64,000 bases of DNA from NCBI RefSeq assembly GCF_009746585.1, contig NZ_WRPO01000018.1, positions 1 to 64,000 of the forward strand. The letters are read 5' to 3'. Below the pieces are notes generated by a model that was not told the origin of the DNA, made no database searches, and saw only the letters and a list, made by a program, of their open reading frames with translations. Position 1 is the stretch's first letter. Each line of letters opens with the position of its first letter. The DNA is from Novosphingobium aquimarinum. Lineage in GTDB: Bacteria; Pseudomonadota; Alphaproteobacteria; Sphingomonadales; Sphingomonadaceae. The position numbers and the translations under genes are program-made. Positions 8,772 to 18,726 of this stretch are shown piece by piece.

Positions 8772-8866
8772 CCGTCATGCTGAACTCGTTTCAGCATCCA
8801 TGTCTCTGTCCGGCAAAGCGCTCGACGTGTGGCAAGATGGATGCTGAAACAAGTTCAGCATGACGG
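8772..8866. repeat. REP-like palindromic element, copy 1
   Basis: Two 30-base arms, 8772-8801 and 8837-8866, are inverted copies with one mismatch and a 35-base spacer. Each arm is itself a small hairpin (TGCTGAA then TTCAGCA). It lies in the 8649-8956 gap (308 bases). Apart from this element I see nothing definite there beyond G-rich sequence at 8689-8730. Confidence 0.93.
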
Positions 8867-8956
8867 GTGATAGAGGATTATCGACGATCCGACTGTTCAG
8901 TCCGAACGACTCAGCCTCGTCCGGCGGTCGCCAGCATGGACCCACCACCAATGGCG

Positions 8957-9550
8957 TCAGTCGTTGTCTTTGTTTTTCTCAGCCTCTTTCTCGGCCTTTT
9001 CGCGCGCTTCCTCAGCGTCGAGTGCGGCCTTGTATTTCGCGACGACGGCGGGCGTGGCGGGTGAGGCGGGATATTTGCAGCCCTTGGCGCCGCCCACGCC
9101 TTTGAGATACCCGCGCCGCGCCAGCCCTGCCTGGATGGCGGCCCGGAACTTGCGCTCGTGATCGTTCGCGCCCGAAACCTCGCGGATCAGCCCGCGAAAC
9201 GGAATGAACGAACTCACCACCCATTTGCCGACGCGGCCCGCGCTGATGCGCTTGCGCTCTTCTTCGGGCAGATCGATGTCGGGGCCCAGGATCGCATCGA
9301 GCTGCCGCACTTCCTTGGACAGGTTGCTGCACTTCGAAAGGCCCGCCAGCGAATAGGGGCGCTCCTGCGCCGCGACGAGCATGGCCGGGATCGGGTCCTT
9401 GCTGATGTTCAGATCGCTGATCGGGGTCTTGGCGATGTCCATCGCGTTCGGGTCACGATCGGTGACTCGCGCGTTCTGGTCCTGTGCAGCCCAGGCAGGC
9501 GCCGCCATCAAGCCGGCTCCTGCCAGGATCGTCAGCATTTCGCGTCGCAT
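8957..9550 (-). CDS. Small exported protein of unknown function
   Basis: 197 residues with a signal peptide (MRREMLTILAGAGLMAAPAWA). The ATG at 9550 has a clear AGGAG site; the longer frame upstream only mirrors the peptidase gene. The mature part contains two cysteines (SKCSNL and AKGCKY), a basic middle region and a charged Lys/Glu C-terminal tail likely to be helical. I do not recognise a family, although orthologues are expected in sphingomonads. It follows the zinc peptidase gene by 26 bases and may be co-transcribed with it. Confidence 0.75.
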   Translation of the reverse strand: MRREMLTILAGAGLMAAPAWAAQDQNARVTDRDPNAMDIAKTPISDLNISKDPIPAMLVAAQERPYSLAGLSKCSNLSKEVRQLDAILGPDIDLPEEERKRISAGRVGKWVVSSFIPFRGLIREVSGANDHERKFRAAIQAGLARRGYLKGVGGAKGCKYPASPATPAVVAKYKAALDAEEAREKAEKEAEKNKDND

Positions 9551-9576
9551 ATCGGGTCTCCTGTTGCCCGGCGAGG

Positions 9577-10443
9577 TCAGGCCCCGCCGGCGAATGTGTC
9601 GCACTGGTCTTCGTCGCCCGTTTTCAGACCGCGCTCCAGCCACTGCATACGCTGTGCGCTTGAACCGTGGGTGAAGCTCTCGGGATTGGCGGCACGCCCG
9701 GCGTTGCGCATCAGCTTGTCGTCGCCGATGCTGCTCGCTGCGGTGAGGCCTTCCTCCATGTCGCCGGGCTCGATCCGGTCGCGGTTGAGACCCGCCCAGA
9801 CACCCGCATAGCAATCCGCCTGCAGTTCCATGCGGACCTGCAGCGCATTGGCGCGGCTGCGGTCCTGCGCCTGCGCGCTGCGGACCTGATCGGCGAGGCC
9901 GGTGAGATACTGCACATGATGGCCGTACTCATGCGCGATGACGTAATAGCGTGCGAAATCGCCCGGCGCGCCGAGCTCGCGGTTGAGCTGATCGTAGAAG
10001 CTGGTGTCGATGTAGATGCCCTGGTCGGCGGGACAATAAAATGGGCCCATCGCGCTTTGCGCCGCGCCGCAGCCCGATTTGGTGCCGCCGGTGTAGAACA
10101 TCAGCTTGGGCGGCGTGAACTGGATGTTCGCCTCGCGAAACAGCGGCTCCCAGGTGCGGTTGAGCGAATCGAGCGCGTTGCAGGCTTCGAGCGAATAGGC
10201 ATTCTGCTCGCAGATCTCGGTGACGCTGCGATTGTCGGGCGCGGATTGCGGCGCGCTGCCGCCTTGCTGCTGCACCGATTCGATGGTGCCGATCATCTGC
10301 CCGGGATCGACCCCGAAGACGAGCGCGCCGATCAGCGCGATGACCAGCGTGCCGCAGCCCAGCTTGCCGCCGCCGCCGCCCGGAAAGCCGCGTCCACCGC
10401 TGCCGACATTGATATTGGAAGGATCGAACCGATTGAGTTTCAC
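9577..10443 (-). CDS. YpfJ/KPN_02809-family neutral zinc metallopeptidase
   Basis: 288-residue membrane-anchored protease. After a short N-terminal segment (VKLNRFDPSN) and a glycine-rich stretch comes one membrane span (about residues 31-50). The zinc motif HEYGHH has ligands His171 and His175 and catalytic Glu172; Glu206 in MELQADCYAG is the expected third ligand. The cysteines that flank the catalytic domain in this family are present. The GTG at 10443 matches the usual N-terminus of the family, whereas the longer frame to 10506 adds an atypical extension. The physiological substrate is unknown. Confidence 0.88.
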   Translation of the reverse strand: MKLNRFDPSNINVGSGGRGFPGGGGGKLGCGTLVIALIGALVFGVDPGQMIGTIESVQQQGGSAPQSAPDNRSVTEICEQNAYSLEACNALDSLNRTWEPLFREANIQFTPPKLMFYTGGTKSGCGAAQSAMGPFYCPADQGIYIDTSFYDQLNRELGAPGDFARYYVIAHEYGHHVQYLTGLADQVRSAQAQDRSRANALQVRMELQADCYAGVWAGLNRDRIEPGDMEEGLTAASSIGDDKLMRNAGRAANPESFTHGSSAQRMQWLERGLKTGDEDQCDTFAGGA

Positions 10444-10611
10444 GCCGCGAGTGCCCCCGTATTTGCGCGCCAGCCCTTCGAAAAGTGCGGACGAGCCTCG
10501 CGCCAATCCCCGCGCGTCCGGTATCTAAATCGAGAAAGGGCGCGCGGGTTCCCCACCATTGCGCGCAGGCTCACCTTGCCGGAACCGCGGGTTAGTATAG
10601 AAAAACTCATA

Positions 10612-12120
10612 ATGAACAGGGGCATCTCCGCTTTATTGCCGCGCCTTGCGGGCGTGTGTTTTGCGCTCGTCGCGCTGGCGGGCTGTGCCCACGCGGCGAC
10701 GTCACGGGTGGACCGCGACATCGCGGACCGGCTGCGCACGCATATCGAAGTGCTCGCGGCGGACGATTTCGAAGGTCGCGAGCCCGGTACCGAGGGCGAG
10801 GCGCAAACCTTGCGCTATCTTGGCCGCCAGTGGTTCGACATCGGCCTCGTGTCCGGCACCAACGATCCGGGCAACGAGTGGTTCGCCCCGGTGGAACTGG
10901 TCGCGCGCGAGCCGGCGGGCTCCACCGTCCAGTTTTTTCGTCGCGGGCGTCCGTTGTTCGTCGATCCCAGCGAAGTGATGGTGCTCACCTCCGGCCGCCG
11001 CGCGCTGGTGCGCGATGCGCCGCTGCTGTTCGTGGGGCGGGCCGAGGATCTCGACTTTACCCGCACCGAACTGGCGGGCCGCGTCGCCGTGCTGCTCGAC
11101 GGCGATATCGAAGGCGGCGAGCGGCAGAACGCGCTGCTCAAGCAAGGCGCCGCCGGCGTGCTCACCGTGCTCGACGGCGAACGCACGCTCGAGCAAGTGG
11201 AGGCGCGGCGCCGCCGGTCGGGCTATGCGCTCGCCGACGACAGCCTGGGCGGAGACCTGGAAGGGTTCGTCACCGGCGAGGCGATGACGTCGTTGCTCAG
11301 AGGATCGAAATACACGCTGGCCGGGCTCGAGAAGATGTCCCGAGAACCCGGGTTCTCGCCGATCGCGTTCGAATTGACTGCCTCGCTGGAGGCCACGACG
11401 CGCGAGACCACGATCCGCACCCACAATCTGATCGGCAAGATCCCGGGCCGTCGCCCCGATGCAGGCGCGGTGCTGTTCGTGGCGCACTGGGATCATTTCG
11501 GCGTCTGCGGCGAGGAAACCGCCGAGGACAGGATCTGCAACGGCGCGATCGACAATGCCAGCGGCGTCGCCGCGCTGACCGAAGTCGCGCGGCAACTGAC
11601 CAAGGGGCGCCAGCCCGACCGCGACATCTATTTCCTCGCAACGACCGCCGAGGAGCTTGGGCTGCTCGGCGCCCACGCCTTCGCGGAAAATCCGCCGCTG
11701 CCGCTCGAATCGATCGTGGCCGCGTTCAACATCGATTCGATCGCGCTGGCACCGGCGCATACGCCGGTGGCGATCGTCGGGCGCGGGATGACCGGGCTCG
11801 ACAGCGAGATCGAACGCGTCGCGCGCCGCGAGAAGGTGAAAGTCGTGCCCGGCGACGAGGCCAACGAATACGTCAAGCGGCAGGACGGCTGGGCGCTGCT
11901 GCAGCACGATGTCCCGACAGTGATGGTCACGACCTCCTATGGCGAAATCGACCGGATGCGCCGCTTCTTCGACGGCGACTACCATCGGCCGAGCGACGAT
12001 CTGTCCCATCCGCTCGAATTGGGCGGCGCGGTGGAAGACGTGCGCATGCTGGTCGCGCTCGGCCGCTGGTTCGCCGATGTCCGCCGCGTTCCGAAGCCGC
12101 CGTCGACACCGGCCAACTGA
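10612..12120 (+). CDS. M28-family zinc aminopeptidase, lipoprotein
   Basis: 502 residues. A lipobox LAGC (Cys25) suggests a lipid-anchored periplasmic enzyme. A PA-like inserted domain (about residues 110-250) precedes the M28 catalytic core. Expected co-catalytic zinc ligands are all visible: His292 (HWDH), Asp314 (AIDNASG), Glu347 and Glu348 (TAEELG), Asp375 (NIDS) and His458 (DYHRPSDD). The ATG at 10612 is chosen because the signal peptide starts there; the ribosome site is poor. The gene is divergent from the YpfJ-type peptidase. It probably releases N-terminal amino acids from peptides. Confidence 0.9.
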   Translation: MNRGISALLPRLAGVCFALVALAGCAHAATSRVDRDIADRLRTHIEVLAADDFEGREPGTEGEAQTLRYLGRQWFDIGLVSGTNDPGNEWFAPVELVAREPAGSTVQFFRRGRPLFVDPSEVMVLTSGRRALVRDAPLLFVGRAEDLDFTRTELAGRVAVLLDGDIEGGERQNALLKQGAAGVLTVLDGERTLEQVEARRRRSGYALADDSLGGDLEGFVTGEAMTSLLRGSKYTLAGLEKMSREPGFSPIAFELTASLEATTRETTIRTHNLIGKIPGRRPDAGAVLFVAHWDHFGVCGEETAEDRICNGAIDNASGVAALTEVARQLTKGRQPDRDIYFLATTAEELGLLGAHAFAENPPLPLESIVAAFNIDSIALAPAHTPVAIVGRGMTGLDSEIERVARREKVKVVPGDEANEYVKRQDGWALLQHDVPTVMVTTSYGEIDRMRRFFDGDYHRPSDDLSHPLELGGAVEDVRMLVALGRWFADVRRVPKPPSTPAN

Positions 12121-13650
<1,530 letters not shown>

Positions 13651-13688
13651 GGCTTCATGGGCTTCGCAAACCGCATCCGCGGTTTGCG

Positions 13689-13774
13689 GCGGCACCAGCC
13701 CACGCCCCCACCCGACCTCCCATACAGTGTATCCTGCCGATGGGAGGTCGGGTGGGGGCGTGGGCTGGTGCCGC
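13689..13774. repeat. Perfect 34-bp inverted repeat between guaB and rsmB
   Basis: Arms at 13689-13722 and 13741-13774 are exact reverse complements separated by an 18-base loop. Both are GC-rich (core CCCACGCCCCCACCCGACC). There is no T-run after it. It ends 15 bases before the methyltransferase start, so a stable RNA hairpin would sit in the leader. It is unrelated in sequence to the three REP-like copies in this window. Confidence 0.92.
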
Positions 13775-13788
13775 AAAGGTTCGGACGG

Positions 13789-14985
13789 ATGTCCGGAACC
13801 TACAAAGAGATGACTCCCGCCGCGCGCATCCAGGCCGCGATCGAGATTCTCGATCTCGTGATCGCCGCCGCGCACAGCGATGGTGCGCCCGCCGACCGCA
13901 TTGTCTCGGACTGGTTCCGTACGCGCCGCTTTGCAGGCAGCAAGGATCGGCGCGCCGTGCGCGAGCTGGTCTATCAGGCGATCCGCAGCTGCGGCGAGAT
14001 CCCGGACACTGGCCGCGCGGCGCTGTTGCGGCTGGCCGAGACCGATCCGCAATTGCTCGCGCTGTTCGATGGCTCGACGCACGGCCCGGCGCCGGTGAGC
14101 GAAGAGGATCATGCCGCGGCCGGCGGCATCGCGCCGTCCTGGCTGATGCAGCGGCTCGCAGCGAGCGGCGTCGATGAGGACGAGGCAGCGCATCTGCTCG
14201 ATCGCGCCCCACTCGACGTGCGGATCAATGCATTGCGGGCCGGCCTCGCCGAACCGCCCGAAGGCGGCGAACCGCTGCCGCTGACCGGCGGGCTGCGCTA
14301 TCCGCCGGGCGCCGCGATCGACCAGAGCGAGGCGTTCCGCACAGGCGCGATCGAGGTTCAGGACGCCGGCTCGCAGCTCGCCTGCCTCGCGGCGGGCGTG
14401 CGCGCAGGCGAGCGCGTGATCGATCTGTGCGCGGGGGCAGGGGGCAAGTCGCTCGCGCTCGCCGCCACGGTGGGTGAGAGCGGCACAGTGATCGCCAGCG
14501 ACACCGATCGCTCCCGGCTCTCCCGACTGATGCCGCGCGCGGTGCGGGCCGGAGCCGATGCGATCATCGAAACCGCGCTGCTCGATCCCGGCCGCGAACT
14601 CGAGGCGCTGAGCGCCTGGCGCGGCGCCGCCGACGCGGTCCTGGTCGATGCGCCATGCTCGGGGACAGGAACCTGGCGGCGCAATCCCGAAGCGCGTTGG
14701 CGGCTCAATCCGCAGCGTCTGGCGCGCTACGCGGCGCTGCAATCGCGCGTGCTCGATGTGGCGGCGGACCTGGTCAAGCCAGGTGGCTCGCTGACCTATA
14801 TCGTCTGTTCGCTGCTCGACGAGGAAGGCGCCGCCCAGGCCGCCGCGTTCCTCGCGCGCCATCCCCGGTTCCGCACCGCCAACATCGAAACCGGGGCCGG
14901 CACCGTCCACGGAGACGGGGTCCGGCTGACACCCCATCGCGACGGAACGGATGGGTTTTTCATCGCACGTTTCGCTTTGCTGTGA
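13789..14985 (+). CDS. rsmB: RsmB-family 16S rRNA (cytosine-C5) methyltransferase
   Basis: 398 residues. S-adenosylmethionine-dependent enzyme that methylates a cytosine in rRNA. An N-terminal NusB-like RNA-binding helical domain (about residues 1-140) precedes the Rossmann methyltransferase domain, with DLCAGAGGKS for cofactor binding, VDAPCSGTGTW for the release cysteine and IVCSLL for the nucleophilic cysteine. The ATG at 13789 follows AAAGG at about 9 bases; a second ATG at 13810 (MTPAARI) is possible. RsmB is the best match, but RsmF-like specificity cannot be excluded without alignment. Confidence 0.88.
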   Translation: MSGTYKEMTPAARIQAAIEILDLVIAAAHSDGAPADRIVSDWFRTRRFAGSKDRRAVRELVYQAIRSCGEIPDTGRAALLRLAETDPQLLALFDGSTHGPAPVSEEDHAAAGGIAPSWLMQRLAASGVDEDEAAHLLDRAPLDVRINALRAGLAEPPEGGEPLPLTGGLRYPPGAAIDQSEAFRTGAIEVQDAGSQLACLAAGVRAGERVIDLCAGAGGKSLALAATVGESGTVIASDTDRSRLSRLMPRAVRAGADAIIETALLDPGRELEALSAWRGAADAVLVDAPCSGTGTWRRNPEARWRLNPQRLARYAALQSRVLDVAADLVKPGGSLTYIVCSLLDEEGAAQAAAFLARHPRFRTANIETGAGTVHGDGVRLTPHRDGTDGFFIARFALL

Positions 14986-15036
14986 TAGCGTGACGCCATC
15001 ATGACCAGGACCCAGCTCTCGGCCAAGGATCTGTTA

Positions 15037-15543
15037 ATGCGCTTCACTCCCTTCGCTCTGGCGCTGTCTTTAGTTGCCGTTTCCACGTCCAGCGTTCTTC
15101 ATTCCTCTTCCGGCCCGGACCTCGATCCGCGCGCCGCGGCGCTCGTTTCGCAAAGCCATGCGTTGATCGCGGCGGGCAACGTCAACGAGGCGATCGGCGC
15201 GCTCGAATCGGCGCTGACTCTTGCGCCCGCGAATGTCGAAGTGCTGCTGGCGCTGGCCGCCGCCAATCGCCTGAACGGCATGCAGGGCAAGGCTCTGCAC
15301 TACTATCGCGAAGCGCTGCAGGGCGATCCGCGGAATCTCGCCGCGATCGCGGGTGAGGGCGAGGCGCTCGCCGAAAAGGGCGCGACCGAGAAAGCGAACC
15401 GCAATCTGGCGCGGCTCAAGGGCCTGTGCGGCACAAGCTGCGACGAAACCCAGCAGCTTTCTGCGGCGATCCAACGCGGCCCCGCCAAGCGCATGGTGAG
15501 CGCCGAGGCCGTGACCCCCAAGCCGGTCGTTCAGGAGAATTGA
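15037..15543 (+). CDS. Exported TPR-repeat protein
   Basis: 168 residues. A signal peptide (MRFTPFALALSLVAVSTSS) is followed by two or three tetratricopeptide units (about residues 35-135), for example NVNEAIGALESALTLAPANVEVL and the KALHYYREALQGDP segment. A pair of cysteines (GLCGTSC) lies after the repeats. ATG at 15037 is preferred because AAGGA is seven bases upstream; ATG at 15001 is in frame but spoils the signal peptide. Likely a periplasmic scaffold; partner unknown. Translationally coupled to the next gene. Confidence 0.78.
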   Translation: MRFTPFALALSLVAVSTSSVLHSSSGPDLDPRAAALVSQSHALIAAGNVNEAIGALESALTLAPANVEVLLALAAANRLNGMQGKALHYYREALQGDPRNLAAIAGEGEALAEKGATEKANRNLARLKGLCGTSCDETQQLSAAIQRGPAKRMVSAEAVTPKPVVQEN

Positions 15544-16064
15544 CGATCGCGTTGCCCTCGCTCCGGCGGGCAGAGGCGGGCGATGCGGCTGCCATAGCGC
15601 ACCTGCTGCGGACCTCGATCGAGGTGCTTTGCACTGCGGACCATCAGGGCGATCCGGCGCACCTTTCGGAGTGGCTCGCCAACAAGACCCCCGAGGAAGT
15701 GAGCAGCTGGATCGCCGATGCGCGCAACCAGATCTTCGTGGCCGTGGACGGACACGGCGTCGCCGGGGTCGGCGCTATCCGCGACGCCTCGATGATCATG
15801 CTCAACTATGTCTCGCCCCGCGCGCGATTCTCGGGAATCAGCAGTGCTTTGATGGCCGCGCTGGAGGCCGTCGCTCGCGAGGCCGGCAGTGCGCAAGTCC
15901 GGCTGGAGAGCACGATCACGGCGCGCGAATTCTATCAGGCGCGCGGCTATCGCTTGCTGGTCGGAGCGGACGCCGGTTGCGGCTCGCGCTGCCTCGCGAT
16001 GGGCAAGGATATCGCTGCCGCCCCTCAGATCAGCGGGCGGAATTCATCGAGCACCGTGCGGTAG
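15540..16064 (+). CDS. GNAT-family N-acetyltransferase
   Basis: 174 residues. The acetyl-CoA-dependent GNAT fold is suggested by LRRAEAGDAAAIAHLL at the N-terminus, the strand MIMLNYVSPRARFSGISSALM in the position of the pantetheine-binding loop (RARFSGIS), and the C-terminal ITAREFYQARGY. Start is TTG at 15540, overlapping the TPR stop, with CAGGAG at 15532-15537; no ATG start fits. The 3' end overlaps the convergent rppH by 40 bases. Substrate unknown. Confidence 0.82.
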   Translation: MTIALPSLRRAEAGDAAAIAHLLRTSIEVLCTADHQGDPAHLSEWLANKTPEEVSSWIADARNQIFVAVDGHGVAGVGAIRDASMIMLNYVSPRARFSGISSALMAALEAVAREAGSAQVRLESTITAREFYQARGYRLLVGADAGCGSRCLAMGKDIAAAPQISGRNSSSTVR

Positions 16065-16507
16065 ATCCGCTTCTTGAACGGCACGATCAGGTCGGGCAGC
16101 AACTCGGGATCGATCCAGCGAAATTCGCAGAACTCGGGCGACTTGTGGGCCTTGAGGTCGATGTCCTCATCGGTGCCGATGAAGCGCGCGAGGAACCAGT
16201 GCTGGCGCTGGCCGCGGTATTTGCCGCCCCACAGCTTGCCCATCAGCTCTTCGGGCAGGTCGTAGAACACTTCTTCGCGAGTCTGCGCCAGGATCTGGAC
16301 GTTGTCGTCCTTCACGCCGGTCTCTTCCCACAGTTCGCGCAGCACCGCTTCGCGCAAGTCTTCGCCATCGTCGACCCCGCCTTGCGGCATCTGCCACCAA
16401 TCGCCTTCGCGATTGTCGATCCGCTTGCCGACGAAGGCCTTGCCCGCCGCATTGACCAGCATGATGCCCACGCAAGGGCGGTACTGCATTTTCGAAATGT
16501 CCATCAT
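16025..16507 (-). CDS. rppH: RNA pyrophosphohydrolase (Nudix)
   Basis: 160 residues, the normal length. Removes pyrophosphate from the 5' end of triphosphorylated RNA and so triggers decay. The Nudix box GGVDDGEDLREAVLRELWEE fits the GX5EX7REUXEEXGU pattern, and the WWQMPQGG segment before it is typical of RppH. The reading frame begins MMDIS, so the second ATG could be the start. It converges on the GNAT gene with a 40-base overlap. Confidence 0.93.
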   Translation of the reverse strand: MMDISKMQYRPCVGIMLVNAAGKAFVGKRIDNREGDWWQMPQGGVDDGEDLREAVLRELWEETGVKDDNVQILAQTREEVFYDLPEELMGKLWGGKYRGQRQHWFLARFIGTDEDIDLKAHKSPEFCEFRWIDPELLPDLIVPFKKRIYRTVLDEFRPLI

Positions 16508-16778
16508 CGGCAGGCCCTATGCTTGACCGGCGTGGAGCTTGCAACGATTTGGGGTGGAGATCGAGCTGATCCAAGTCCGCTTCATGGAGGAAACCATGGC
16601 GCATGGGACCGCGCTTGACTAGCGTCTTGCCGGCACATTCACCGAACTTCGCTTTGACCCCAGAAGGTTTTTCTAGGTTGCGCGAAGGGTTGAACCCAAT
16701 ATCGGGGAAGCCGACATAGCTTGTATTCGGAGCAGAATGCGCTTCGCGGGCACCGCCCCGGGCAAGGTAAGGAAGACA

Positions 16779-18725
16779 ATGGCTACGATTATCGCCGAAA
16801 GAGATACCGCAAAGACCGACGGCACGGATTCGCCCGAGGCGGTTGTCGTCCGCTTCGCGGGCGATTCGGGTGACGGGATGCAGCTCACGGGCGGGCAGTT
16901 CACGCTTTCGACCGCGCTTGCCGGCAACGATCTTGCCACCTTCCCGGACTTTCCTGCCGAGATCCGCGCTCCGCAAGGCACGCTGTTCGGCGTCTCGGCG
17001 TTCCAGATCAATTTCGGTTCGAGCGAGATCACGACCGCGGGCGACGCACCCGACGTTCTGGTGGCGATGAACCCGGCGGCGCTGAAAACCAATGTGCAGG
17101 CGCTCAAGCCCGGCGGTCTGGTCATCGCCGACACCGGCGAATTCACCAAGCGCAACCTCGACAAGGCCAAGTACGAAACCAGCCCGATCGACGATGGCAG
17201 CCTCGCCAAGTGGGACGTGCTGGCGTTCGACATCAGCGCGCTGACGCTCGAATCGGTGAAGGAGTTCGGCCTCGGCAACAAGGAGGCGCTGCGCTGCAAG
17301 AACATGTGGACGCTGGGTCTGGCGCTCTGGATGTTCGATCGTGATCGCGCCCCGCTGATCGATTGGCTGCGCACCAAATTCGCCAAGAACCCCGTGCTCG
17401 CCGACGCCAACATCGCCGCGCTGAACGCGGGCCATGCTTATGGCGAGACCGCCGAGATTTCCGGGCCGCTGCGCAAGCTGCACGTCGATCCGGTCGCTGC
17501 CGAAGCCGGGGTCTACCGCACGATTACCGGCGCCGAGGCGGTGTCGCTCGGGCTGGTGGCCGGCGCGCAGCTGGCGGGCCTGCCGATGTTCTTCGGCGGC
17601 TATCCGATCACGCCCGCTTCGGCGATCCTGCACCACTTGGTGAAGATGAAGGAATTCGGTGTCACCACCTTCCAGGCCGAGGACGAGATCGCCGCGATCT
17701 GTGCCGCGATCGGCGCGTCCTATGCGGGAAGCCTGGGCGTGACTTCGTCCTCCGGCCCAGGCATCGCGCTCAAGGGTGAGGCGATGGGTCTCGCGGTGAT
17801 GACCGAGCTGCCGCTGGTGATCGTCAATTCGCAGCGCGGCGGGCCATCGACGGGTCTGCCCACCAAGACCGAGCAATCCGATCTCTATCAGGCGGTCTAC
17901 GGCCGCAATGGCGACGCTTCGCTGCCGGTGGTCGCGGCGCGCTCGCCGTCCGATGCCTTCGAATGCGCGATCGAGGCCTGCCGGATCGCCACTCAGTTCA
18001 TGACGCCAGTGATGCTGCTGACCGACGGCTACATCGCCAATGCGGCCGAGCCCTGGAAAGTCCCGGATCCCGCCAACTACGCGCCGTTCCCGGTCGAGTT
18101 CCTCGAGGAAGCCAACGGTCCCGACGGCAAGCCGCTGCCGTACAAGCGCGACGAGAACGGCGTGCGCCCGTGGATCAAGCCCGGCACCGCGGGCCTGATG
18201 CACCGGATCGGCGGCATCGAGAAGGGCATCGACACCGGCAACATCGACTATGCGCCCGACGTCCACCAGACGCAGACCGATGCCCGCAAGGACAAGGTCG
18301 ATCGCGTGGCGAAGGCTGTTCCTGCGCAGGAGGTTTCGCTGGGCGACGAGACCGGCAAGCTGGCCGTGGTCGGCTGGGGCTCGACGTACGGCCCGATCAA
18401 CCAGGCCGTGCGTCGCGCCCGGCGCAAGGGGATGGCCGTCAGCCATATCCACGTCCGCCACGTCTGGCCGCTGCCCGCCAACCTCGGCGAGCTGCTCACC
18501 GGGTTCGACAAGGTGCTCGTGCCGGAGATGAACACCGGCCAATTCAAGACGGTGCTGCGCGACCAGTTCCTCGTCGACGCAGTGCCGCTCAACAAGACCA
18601 GCGGCCAGCCTTTTGCCATTGCCGAACTCGAACATGCCATCGGCACGTTCTTCGACGGCATTCCCGGCCACGACGAAGGCGAAGTCCCCGTCAACGACAC
18701 CCAGCTTCCGAGCCCCGAGGCCTGA
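16779..18725 (+). CDS. korA: 2-oxoacid:acceptor (probably 2-oxoglutarate:ferredoxin) oxidoreductase, fused gamma-alpha subunit
   Basis: 648 residues. The N-terminal gamma-type domain (about residues 18-215: VRFAGDSGDGMQLTG) is fused to the alpha domain (GGYPITPASAILHHL, FQAEDEIAAICAAIGASYAG, SSGPGIALKGEAMG). With the beta subunit it oxidatively decarboxylates a 2-oxoacid to the acyl-CoA using thiamine diphosphate and a low-potential acceptor. The ATG at 16779 follows AAGGA; an ATG at 16737 lacks a ribosome site. The beta gene starts one base after this stop, so they form an operon. 2-oxoglutarate specificity is inferred from the two-subunit KorAB arrangement. Confidence 0.9.
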   Translation: MATIIAERDTAKTDGTDSPEAVVVRFAGDSGDGMQLTGGQFTLSTALAGNDLATFPDFPAEIRAPQGTLFGVSAFQINFGSSEITTAGDAPDVLVAMNPAALKTNVQALKPGGLVIADTGEFTKRNLDKAKYETSPIDDGSLAKWDVLAFDISALTLESVKEFGLGNKEALRCKNMWTLGLALWMFDRDRAPLIDWLRTKFAKNPVLADANIAALNAGHAYGETAEISGPLRKLHVDPVAAEAGVYRTITGAEAVSLGLVAGAQLAGLPMFFGGYPITPASAILHHLVKMKEFGVTTFQAEDEIAAICAAIGASYAGSLGVTSSSGPGIALKGEAMGLAVMTELPLVIVNSQRGGPSTGLPTKTEQSDLYQAVYGRNGDASLPVVAARSPSDAFECAIEACRIATQFMTPVMLLTDGYIANAAEPWKVPDPANYAPFPVEFLEEANGPDGKPLPYKRDENGVRPWIKPGTAGLMHRIGGIEKGIDTGNIDYAPDVHQTQTDARKDKVDRVAKAVPAQEVSLGDETGKLAVVGWGSTYGPINQAVRRARRKGMAVSHIHVRHVWPLPANLGELLTGFDKVLVPEMNTGQFKTVLRDQFLVDAVPLNKTSGQPFAIAELEHAIGTFFDGIPGHDEGEVPVNDTQLPSPEA

Positions 18726-18726
18726 C

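Noticed and set aside
16590-16632. 12-codon open frame before korA as a leader peptide
   Set aside because: No repeated regulatory codons, no attenuator hairpins and no conservation evidence.
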